Assembly: GCA_027943245.1 (NCBI GenBank)
Contig: JANDJZ010001295.1
Span: 1 to 15,423 of the forward strand
Reading direction: 5' to 3'
Source: Acanthamoeba sp. SK_2022b
Taxonomy: Eukaryota > Discosea > Longamoebia > Acanthamoebidae
Length of the DNA: 15,423 nt
In this document: positions 6,350 to 12,612 of the stretch, one piece after another
How the letters are laid out: every line of letters starts with the position of its first letter
How positions within the stretch are numbered: position 1 is the stretch's first letter
Made by a program: the position numbers and the translations under genes
The notes under the pieces: model-generated
Seen by the model: the letters and a program-made list of their open reading frames with translations, nothing else
Told to the model about the DNA's origin: nothing
The model's database searches: none

Positions 6350-6943
6350 TCACTGGTTGGCCGGCGCCAGGTGCTTGAGTGCTGCCTCGCGCAGGCTGTC
6401 GGACAGGGCCGGATCGTCCACCGCCCGTGCCAGCAGCAGGCTGCCGACCATGGTGGACAAGGTGACCAGCGCGCGCTCGTGGGCACCGGGCAGTCCCCAG
6501 TCCGGTGATTGGCGGGCGATGAGATCGACCATTTCCTTGATGTGGCCCGTGGCCACGCGGCGCACCTCCGGCGCCTGGCGCGAGGTCTCGGAACCCAGGG
6601 CCGCCAGGGGGCAGCCCACCTCGGCGCGCTGGACATGTTCCTTGGAAAGATAGGCGGCCAGCATGGCATGCAGTGCCATGCCGGGCGGCGCCTTGGCCAC
6701 CACGTCGGCGACGGCGGCGCAGGACTCCGCGCAGGCCTTGCCCGCCGCTTCGGCCAGCATGGCATCGCGCGAGGCGAAATGGGCGTAGAAGGCGCCATGC
6801 GTCAGGCCCGCCTCCTTCATGATGTCCGCCACCCCGGTGCCGCCATAGCCGCTGCGGCGGATGGCACGCGCCGCCACGGAGACGATGCGCTCATGCGTGG
6901 CCTCCTTGGCGGAAGCCCGGGCGCTGGAATTTGTGTTTCGCAT
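6350..6943 (-). CDS. TetR/AcrR family transcriptional repressor
   Basis: A 197-residue DNA-binding repressor. The N-terminal helix-turn-helix spans about residues 17-62, with the recognition segment GVADIMKEAGLTHGAFYAHF, the hallmark of TetR proteins. The C-terminal ligand domain is variable and has one Cys (VGCPLAALG). This C-terminal family commonly senses small hydrophobic or electrophilic compounds. ATG 6943 is preferred; ATGs at 6952 and 6955 are also in frame. No Shine-Dalgarno is visible and a TATGAT box ends only about 7 bases upstream, so the mRNA may be leaderless. The start codon overlaps a near-copy of the operator found before the MDR gene, which implies autoregulation. It lies 73 bp upstream of the MDR gene on the same strand and is divergent from the FAD monooxygenase, which it may also control. 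Confidence 0.9.
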   Translation of the reverse strand: MRNTNSSARASAKEATHERIVSVAARAIRRSGYGGTGVADIMKEAGLTHGAFYAHFASRDAMLAEAAGKACAESCAAVADVVAKAPPGMALHAMLAAYLSKEHVQRAEVGCPLAALGSETSRQAPEVRRVATGHIKEMVDLIARQSPDWGLPGAHERALVTLSTMVGSLLLARAVDDPALSDSLREAALKHLAPANQ

Positions 6944-6955
6944 GATGGTCATCAT
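6942..6955. promoter_or_regulatory. Second TetR-type operator overlapping the tetR start
   Basis: ATGATGGTCATCAT is a 14-bp near-palindrome that differs at one base from the core of the 6288-6305 operator. It overlaps the tetR start codon and a TATGAT hexamer on the minus strand (6956-6951). On the plus strand it fills the spacer of a possible promoter for the FAD monooxygenase (TTGTGT 6931-6936, 18-bp spacer, TACATT 6955-6960). One bound repressor could therefore control both directions. That is inferred from position. Confidence 0.65.
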
Positions 6956-7010
6956 ACATTGTTTGCGCCATGCACGCGCCGCAGATGGGACATCCGCCCG
7001 CAGCCATTGC

Positions 7011-8336
7011 ATGGACAATCCCGGCATGTCTGCTGCTGCTTCACACCACAATCCATCCCGCCCCGTGCTCATTGCCGGCGGCGGCATCGGTGGCATGGCC
7101 ACTGCCCTCACGCTGCACCAGATCGGCGTGCCCTGCATCGTATTCGAGTCGGTGGCGCAGCTGCAGCCGCTGGGCGTGGGCATCAACCTGCAGCCGAACG
7201 CCGTGCGGGAACTGCATGACCTGGGTTTCGGCAACGATGTGCTGGACACCATCGGCCTGCAGGCGCGGGAATGGGCGCTGGTGGGCCGCAACGGCAACGA
7301 GGTGTATGCCGAGCCGCGCGGGCTGCAGGCCGGCTACCGCTGGCCGCAGTACGCGGTGCACCGGGGGCAGCTGCAGATGATGCTGTTCAACGCCGTCAGG
7401 CAGCGCCTGGGCGACGACGCCGTGCAGCTGGGCCGGCGCGTGGTGGGCTACCGGCAGGATGCCGAGGGCGTGACCGCCCTCATCGACACCCGCGATGGCC
7501 AGCGGCTGGAGGTGCAGGGCTCGCTGCTGGTGGCGGCCGATGGCCTGCACTCGGCCGTGCGCGCGCAGATGCACCCCACGCAGCCGCCCATACAGTGGGG
7601 CGGCGCCATCATGTGGCGCGGCACCACGCCCGGGGTGCCGGTGCGCACCGGCGCATCCTTCGTGGGCGTGGGCTCGCTGCGCCATCGCGTGGTGCTGTAC
7701 CCCATCACGCCGCCGGACCCCGTCACGGGCCTGGCCACCATCAACTGGATCGCCGAGATCACGGTGGACAACCAGGGCGGCTGGCGGCAGGGCGACTGGA
7801 ACCGGCGCGTGGCGCTGGAGGAATTCATCCACCACTTCGACGGCTGGGACTACGGCTGGCTGGACGTGCCGGCCATGCTGCGCGGCGCCACGGATGTCTT
7901 CGAGTACCCCATGATCGACCGCGACCCCGTGCCCACCTGGGTGGACGGCCGCGTGGCCTTGCTGGGCGATGCGGCGCATGTGATGTACCCGGTGGGCTCC
8001 AACGGCGCCAGCCAGGCCATCGTGGACGCGCGCGTGCTGGGTGCACAGTTCCTTGCCCACGGCGTGGGCCCGCAGGCGCTGCGCGCCTATGACGACAAGC
8101 TGTGCAAGGACCTCTCGGCGCTGGTGCTGCGCAACCGGGGGGCCGGCCCCTTCGGCCTGCTGGGGCTGGTGGACGAGCGCTGCGGCGGCGTCTTCGACGA
8201 CATCGACGAGGTGCTGCCACGCGAGGAGCGCGAGGGCTTCATGGCCCGGTACAAGGCCGCTGCCGGCTTTGCGATCGAGACGCTCAACGCCGCGCCCCCC
8301 ACCATTGCGCCAGGGCAGCGCGTGGCCGGGGCCTGA
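7011..8336 (+). CDS. FAD-dependent monooxygenase (PhzS / salicylate hydroxylase type)
   Basis: A 441-residue group A flavin monooxygenase, cytoplasmic, expected to hydroxylate an aromatic or heteroaromatic substrate with NAD(P)H and O2. The three family fingerprints are present: GGGIGG at 23-28 (ADP part of FAD), the DG motif at 177-178 in VAADGLHSAVR, and the GD motif at 319-320 in LLGDAAHVMYPVGSNGASQA. The MYPVGSNGASQ segment and the GGVFDDID tail resemble the PhzS-like flavin-dependent oxidoreductases as I recall them. Length is normal. Starts at 7011 (MDNPG) and 7026 (MSAAA) are both possible and neither has a strong ribosome-binding site; 7011 is chosen. The gene is divergent from tetR, with an operator 56 bp upstream of its start. 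The substrate is unknown, and no ring-cleavage or other catabolic gene lies next to it. Confidence 0.88.
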   Translation: MDNPGMSAAASHHNPSRPVLIAGGGIGGMATALTLHQIGVPCIVFESVAQLQPLGVGINLQPNAVRELHDLGFGNDVLDTIGLQAREWALVGRNGNEVYAEPRGLQAGYRWPQYAVHRGQLQMMLFNAVRQRLGDDAVQLGRRVVGYRQDAEGVTALIDTRDGQRLEVQGSLLVAADGLHSAVRAQMHPTQPPIQWGGAIMWRGTTPGVPVRTGASFVGVGSLRHRVVLYPITPPDPVTGLATINWIAEITVDNQGGWRQGDWNRRVALEEFIHHFDGWDYGWLDVPAMLRGATDVFEYPMIDRDPVPTWVDGRVALLGDAAHVMYPVGSNGASQAIVDARVLGAQFLAHGVGPQALRAYDDKLCKDLSALVLRNRGAGPFGLLGLVDERCGGVFDDIDEVLPREEREGFMARYKAAAGFAIETLNAAPPTIAPGQRVAGA

Positions 8337-8349
8337 GCCCTTGTGCGGC

Positions 8350-8385
8350 GGCAAGGGCCGCGAGTCGCCATAATCGGCCCTTGCC
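8350..8385. terminator. 11-bp perfect stem-loop between monooxygenase and ABC operon
   Basis: GGCAAGGGCCG (8350-8360) and CGGCCCTTGCC (8375-8385) form a perfect 11-bp stem with a 14-nt loop, 14 bp after the monooxygenase stop and 50 bp before the binding-protein start. No T-run follows, so it may be a Rho-assisted terminator, an mRNA-end stabiliser or a structured leader of the ABC operon. I see no good sigma-70 promoter between it and the next gene. Confidence 0.5.
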
Positions 8386-8434
8386 CCTGGCAGCCATCCC
8401 CAGATTTACATCACAGACCCAGCAGGAAGACCCC

Positions 8435-9337
8435 ATGCCGATCCAATCCATTCTGAAATCCACCGTGGTGGCACTGGCGATCGTGGGCAGCGGTTCGCTC
8501 TTTGCGCAGGGCGCGCCCCTGAACACAGCGGCGTTCGACGCCCTGATTGCGCAAGGCCCCGTCGCCGACGCCGCGACCATCGCATCGAGCACCTGGGCCA
8601 GCAAGATCAAGCAGGCCGGCACGCTGCGCCTGGGCAGCACCCAGACCTCCAATCTGTTTTCCCTGCTCAACGAGAAGGACGGCAAGATCCGCGGCTTCGA
8701 CGCAGGCCTGGCCCAGCTGCTCACGCGCTACATCCTGGGCGATGCGTCCAAGTACCAGTTCGCGCAGGTCACCTCGTCCACGCGCGAGCAGGTGCTGATC
8801 AACAACCAGGCGGACATGGTGATTGCCACCTACTCCATCACCCCTGCCCGTGCCGAGAAGATCTCGTTTGCCGGCCCCTACTACACCTCGCAGGCCGGGG
8901 TGCTGGTCAAGGCAAGCAACAAGACCGTGCAGTCGTACAGCGATCTGGGCGGCAAGAAGGTCGCCACGCAGGCCGGCTCCACGGGGCCTGCCATCCTGGC
9001 GCAGCACGCGCCCAAGGCGGTCGTGCAGGAGTTCCAGACGCACCAGGAAGCGCTGGACTCCCTGCGCCAGGGCCGCGTGGACGCCTATGTGACCGACTAC
9101 ACCCTGCTGCTCAACACCCTGAGCCTGGGCACCGGCGACGCGCGGCTGGCGGGCGCGCCCTTCGGCACGCAGGATTCCTATGGCATCGGCCTGCCCAAGG
9201 GCTCGGACGGCGTGGCCTTCATCAACGCCTTCCTGAAGAAAATCGAAGCCGACGGCACCTGGGCCAAGCTGTGGACCATCTCCATCGGCCAGCGCACCGG
9301 CAGCACGGCCGTTCCCACGCCGCCCGCCCTGCCCTGA
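8435..9337 (+). CDS. ABC transporter periplasmic amino-acid-binding protein
   Basis: A 300-residue periplasmic solute-binding protein of family 3 (SBP_bac_3), which captures a polar amino acid, probably glutamate/aspartate-like, and hands it to membrane permeases. A signal peptide covers about residues 1-24 (MPIQSILKS, hydrophobic core, SLFA). The mature part starts with an unusual 40-residue extension before LRLGSTQTSNLFSL, where the family usually begins (compare G(T/V)...PPF). Other family marks are GFDAGLAQLL, the lobe hinge ITPARAEKISFAGPYY, and GGKKVATQAGSTG. The start is set by AGGAAGA (8424-8430), 4 nt upstream. It ends 3 bp before the first permease, so this is the first gene of an operon. 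The ligand is not certain; GluB-type binding is an inference from the downstream permeases. Confidence 0.88.
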   Translation: MPIQSILKSTVVALAIVGSGSLFAQGAPLNTAAFDALIAQGPVADAATIASSTWASKIKQAGTLRLGSTQTSNLFSLLNEKDGKIRGFDAGLAQLLTRYILGDASKYQFAQVTSSTREQVLINNQADMVIATYSITPARAEKISFAGPYYTSQAGVLVKASNKTVQSYSDLGGKKVATQAGSTGPAILAQHAPKAVVQEFQTHQEALDSLRQGRVDAYVTDYTLLLNTLSLGTGDARLAGAPFGTQDSYGIGLPKGSDGVAFINAFLKKIEADGTWAKLWTISIGQRTGSTAVPTPPALP

Positions 9338-9340
9338 GCG

Positions 9341-10003
9341 ATGGGTGACGTCTCCCGGCTCCTCGCCGACCACGGGCCTGCCTTCTGGCAGGCCCTCTTG
9401 CTGACCTGGAAGCTCACCGCGTTCTCGTTCCTGCCCGGCTTCCTGCTGGGCGTGGTCGTCACGGTGCTCCGGTTGCTTCCGCTGCCGCCGCTGCGCTTCG
9501 TGCTGACGGGCTACGTCGAGATCTTCCGCAACATCCCCAGCGTGGCGCTGCTGATCTTCATCGTGTTCGCGCTGCCCGATCTCAACGTCGTGATCGACTA
9601 TGAGCCCAGCGTGGTCCTGGCCCTGGCGCTGGTCTGCTCCGCGTTCACGGCGGACTATCTGCGCGCGGGCATCAACACCATTGCCGGCAGCCAGATCGAG
9701 GCCGCGCTCAGCCTGGGCATGCGGCCCATGCAGATCATCTCGGCCGTGGTGCTGCCGCAGGCGCTGCGCTCGGTGGTGCAGCCGATGACGTCGCTGCTCA
9801 TTGCGCTGATGCTGTCCACCTCGCTGGCATCCCAGGTGCCGCTGGCGGGCCGGGAACTCACCTCGCTCGTGTCCAAGATCGCCAACGACTCCGCTGCCGG
9901 CATGGCCGCCTTCGCCGTGGCCGCAGCGATGTACGTGGCCACCGGATTGCTGATCGCCTGGGCGGGCGCCATCCTGGAAAAGAAGCTGCGGATACTGCGA
10001 TGA
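9341..10003 (+). CDS. Polar amino-acid ABC transporter permease, first subunit
   Basis: A 220-residue inner-membrane permease of the HisMQ/GltJK type with about five transmembrane helices, forming half of an amino-acid uptake channel. The family landmarks are EIFRNIPSVALLIF (around 65-78; usually E.fR..P.l) and the ATPase-docking EAA loop, EAALSLGMRPMQIISAVVLP at about residues 125-144, with the invariant Gly and LP in place. It starts 3 bp after the stop of the binding-protein gene, and its own stop overlaps the start of the second permease (ATGA at 10000-10003), so the three are translated as a coupled operon. It should pair with the second permease, which carries a frameshift here. Its partner ATPase is not encoded in this window. 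Confidence 0.88.
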   Translation: MGDVSRLLADHGPAFWQALLLTWKLTAFSFLPGFLLGVVVTVLRLLPLPPLRFVLTGYVEIFRNIPSVALLIFIVFALPDLNVVIDYEPSVVLALALVCSAFTADYLRAGINTIAGSQIEAALSLGMRPMQIISAVVLPQALRSVVQPMTSLLIALMLSTSLASQVPLAGRELTSLVSKIANDSAAGMAAFAVAAAMYVATGLLIAWAGAILEKKLRILR

Positions 10004-10799
10004 GCCGTTCTCTGGAAGACATTCTGTTTGGCGCACCCAGCCCGCAGGCCCGGCGGGTCACGCAGGTGGCCAGCCTGATCGCGGCGGCCCTGCTGCTGGC
10101 GCTGGCCGCGGGCATCGCGCTGCGCTTTCATTCGGCAGGCCAGCTCGAGGCCCGGTTCTGGGAATTCTTCGCCTGGCCCACCACCTGGGCCTTTCTGGCC
10201 AAGGGCCTGCTCGGCACGCTGGCATCGTCGGCCATGGCCGCCGTGATTGCGCTGGCCCTGGGGCTGGTGCTGCTGGCGGGGCGCCTGGCGCGGCCCCGCA
10301 TCGTGCGCTGGCCCAGCGTCGCCGTCATTGAATTCCTGCGCGGCACGCCCACGCTGCTGCTGATCTATGTGTGCTTTCTGGTGCTGCCCGCCGCCGGCAT
10401 CAAGCTGAGCACCTACTGGATGCTGACCCTGCCCATAGGCCTGAGCACCGCCGCCGTGGTGGCCGAGGTCTACCGCGCGGGCGTGCTTGCCGTGCCACGC
10501 GGCCAGACCGATGCCGCGCGAAGCCTGGGACTGACCGAGGTACAGGTCTTCCCGGCTCGTCGTCTCCCCAGGCGGTGCGCTTCATCGTGCCGGCGCTGGT
10601 CGCGCAACTGGTCATCGTGGTCAAGGACACCACCTTCGGCTACATCGTCACCTACGGCGAGCTCATGCAGAACGCCAAGGTGCTCATTGCCAACTACCAC
10701 GCGCTGGTGCCCGTGTACCTGGTGGTGGCGGTGCTCTACTGCCTTGTGAACTACGCGATATCCAGGGCGAGCAGGCGGCTGAACCGGCCCGTGCACTGA
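10000..10799 (+). pseudogene. Polar amino-acid ABC permease, second subunit, frameshifted
   Basis: A HisMQ/GltJK-type permease of about 265 residues, broken by indels. Frame 1 from ATG 10000 encodes residues 1-184 with the landmark EFLRGTPTLLLIY and the start of the EAA loop (DAARSLGLTEVQVF). After 10551 this frame becomes Arg-rich nonsense. The family sequence resumes in another frame from about 10569 (QAVRFIVPALVAQLVIVVKD...) and ends at TGA 10797-10799. Between them a short stretch reads RLVV in the third frame. The simplest history is one extra C in the CCC at 10551-10553 and two bases lost within 10563-10569, a net change of -1. The break is inside the loop that contacts the ATPase, so without repair the protein would be inactive. 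It could be real decay or a homopolymer sequencing error. Confidence 0.85.
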
Positions 10800-10818
10800 G
10801 GCCCGCCAGTGCCTGCCC

Positions 10819-11055
10819 TCAGGGAAGGCTCAGATCCATGCCGAGCATCCTGGCAAGGCCGAAGGTGAAGGCCAGCACGCACAGCAGCAGCAGCGTGAAG
10901 ACGGCAGCGATCTTGCCGCCCGCAATGAGCAGCTCGCGCCTGTCCGCCCCCTTCTTCTTGCCTTGGTCGTAATGCCACTTGATGGCGAAGAACATGGCCG
11001 TGCCGAACACGAGCGCCTTGAACGTGACGAAGACTACGGGGATCCAATCGATCAT
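10819..11055 (-). CDS. 78-residue two-helix membrane protein, unknown function
   Basis: Not recognised. The protein (MIDWIPVVFVTFKALVFG...) has two hydrophobic segments, about residues 4-24 and 46-70, linked by a strongly basic loop (KWHYDQGKKKGADRRE) that should face the cytoplasm. This gives a hairpin topology with both ends on the periplasmic side. The ATG at 11055 has GGAAG 8 nt upstream; an earlier in-frame ATG at 11085 lacks this. It is convergent with the ABC operon (19-bp gap) and divergent from the MocR-type regulator, which starts 174 bp away. MocR regulators often control the gene facing them, so this small protein is a plausible target. It could be a permease accessory subunit or a stress-related membrane protein; no function is supported. 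Confidence 0.65.
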   Translation of the reverse strand: MIDWIPVVFVTFKALVFGTAMFFAIKWHYDQGKKKGADRRELLIAGGKIAAVFTLLLLCVLAFTFGLARMLGMDLSLP

Positions 11056-11229
11056 TTTGAGAACTTCCAGCCAATGACTTGGCACTGTCCACGGTGGGGA
11101 GCCCCCCTCCCGGACATGAGAGGCAGAGCGTCAGCAACGGCCATGCAAGCACGGTGCTGCCACACCTTGTGGCGCATACTACCCAAAAGCAATTTCCATA
11201 CATGGACCCCAACATCGCTGCTGAAAACC
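11056..11229. promoter_or_regulatory. Divergent control region between the small membrane protein and MocR
   Basis: This 174-bp spacer must hold promoters for both divergent genes. It shows a GGGAG/CTCCC hairpin near 11096-11110 and a repeated CATGCAAG, once near 11142 and once overlapping the MocR start at about 11229. Direct repeats of this kind are a known feature of MocR binding sites, but two 8-mers could be chance. No clear -35/-10 pair stands out. Confidence 0.35.
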
Positions 11230-12612
11230 ATGCAAGATGACTCTTTGCCAAGCTGGCTGCCGCGCCTGGCCGTGCAGCGCGGCCCCCGTTTTCTGCAGAT
11301 TGCGGATGCCTTGCAGGCAGCGGTGGCGGACGGATCGCTGAAACCGGGTGACCGCCTGCCTCCGCAGCGCCTGCTGGCAGCGCAGCTGGATGTGGACCTG
11401 ACGACCATCACCCGCGCCTACGACGAGGCCCGGCGGCGCCACCTGCTGGAGGGACGCGGCGCGCGAGGCACCTATGTCGCGGCGCCGAAGGTCGAATGGA
11501 GCTCGGTGCTCGACCTGAGCATGAACACCCCGCCACCGCCCGAGGGCGTGGACTTCGACGACATGCTCAAACAGGGCTTGTCGCAGGTATTGATGAGGGC
11601 CGATGCCCAGCTGCTGATGACCTACCACCTGGGCGGGGGCAGCGATTCCGACCGCAAGGCCGCAGCCCAATGGCTGGAGCCGATGTTTGGAAGTCTGGAT
11701 GACAGGCAGATCGTTGTCTGCCCCGGGGCGCAGGCGGCGATCGCAGCCCTGATTCTTGCGCTGACCGCGCCGGGCGACGTGATCCTGGCGGAGCCCGCCA
11801 GCTATCCCGGCCTGCGTGCCGCAGCGGCCCAGTTCGGCCGGCGCATCCTGGCGGTGCAGGCGGACAGGCAGGGGATGGTGCCGGAGATGCTGGAGCAGGC
11901 CTGCCGCGAGCACAGGCCGGCGCTGGTCTACCTCAATCCGACACTGCAGAACCCGACCGCCATCACCATGTCGGAAGGCCGGCGCAAGCAGCTGGCCAGC
12001 GTGGCCAGGCGCTGCCAGGTGCGCATCGTCGAGGACGACCCCTACTGGCTGCTGGCCGACGCCCCGCCGCCGCCCATTGCCGCATTCGCCCCGCAGCAGG
12101 TGTACTACATCTCGACCCTGTCCAAATGCCTGACGCCCGGCCTGCGCGTGGCCTTCGTGCTCATGCGCGACCCGCATGAACGCCAGCGCTTCCTGGTGGC
12201 GCTCAGGTCCTTTGCGCTGATGGCCACCCCCGTGACGGCCGCGCTGGCCACGCAGTGGATCCTCGATGGTTCGGCCGGGCAATTGATGGACGGCGTGCGC
12301 AAGGAGGCGCGCCTGCGCCACCGGATGGCCAGGGACATCCTGGCGGGGCGGTACAGCGGCGCCGGAGACGGCCTGCATGTATGGCTGGAGCTGCCGGGGT
12401 ACTGGACTAGCGCTCAGCTGGCACGTGCCGCCGACAGCGAGGGCATCGCCGTCACGCCCGCGCAGGCATTCGCCACCGGCAGCGAATCCGTGAATGCCAT
12501 CCGCATCTCCCTGGGCAGCATCAAGGACCGTGGACGCCTGCACGCCGGTCTTCAACGGCTGTCCCATCTGCTTGCACGGCTGCCGGAGTCGTTCAGCGCT
12601 GCCGTGGTGTAG
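11230..12612 (+). CDS. MocR/PdxR-type GntR regulator with PLP aminotransferase-like domain
   Basis: A 460-residue transcription regulator of the MocR subfamily. An N-terminal GntR winged helix (about 10-75: FLQIADALQAAV, GDRLPPQRLLAAQLDV, TTITRAYDEARR) is joined by a linker to a fold-type I aminotransferase domain (about 110-455). The PLP-binding lysine is Lys299 in STLSKCLTPGLR, and YLNPTLQNPT and IVEDDPYW fit the cofactor pocket. Such proteins sense PLP or an amino-acid or amine aldimine rather than catalyse. Length matches the family. ATG 11230 is chosen because the wHTH begins right after it; there is no strong Shine-Dalgarno. It is divergent from the 78-residue membrane protein, its most likely target, and its 3' end overlaps the convergent efflux gene by 20 bp. 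It is not clearly PdxR: no pyridoxal-synthesis genes are nearby. Confidence 0.9.
   Translation: MQDDSLPSWLPRLAVQRGPRFLQIADALQAAVADGSLKPGDRLPPQRLLAAQLDVDLTTITRAYDEARRRHLLEGRGARGTYVAAPKVEWSSVLDLSMNTPPPPEGVDFDDMLKQGLSQVLMRADAQLLMTYHLGGGSDSDRKAAAQWLEPMFGSLDDRQIVVCPGAQAAIAALILALTAPGDVILAEPASYPGLRAAAAQFGRRILAVQADRQGMVPEMLEQACREHRPALVYLNPTLQNPTAITMSEGRRKQLASVARRCQVRIVEDDPYWLLADAPPPPIAAFAPQQVYYISTLSKCLTPGLRVAFVLMRDPHERQRFLVALRSFALMATPVTAALATQWILDGSAGQLMDGVRKEARLRHRMARDILAGRYSGAGDGLHVWLELPGYWTSAQLARAADSEGIAVTPAQAFATGSESVNAIRISLGSIKDRGRLHAGLQRLSHLLARLPESFSAAVV

Noticed and set aside
7041..8354. A 437-codon minus-strand frame opposite the FAD monooxygenase
   Set aside because: The product is His/Ala/Arg-rich without motifs, whereas the plus-strand frame carries all three flavin monooxygenase fingerprints.
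8411..10036. A 541-codon minus-strand frame opposite the ABC operon
   Set aside because: Gly/Arg/Gln-rich shadow frame; the plus strand has a signal peptide, ribosome-binding sites, coupled starts and permease motifs.
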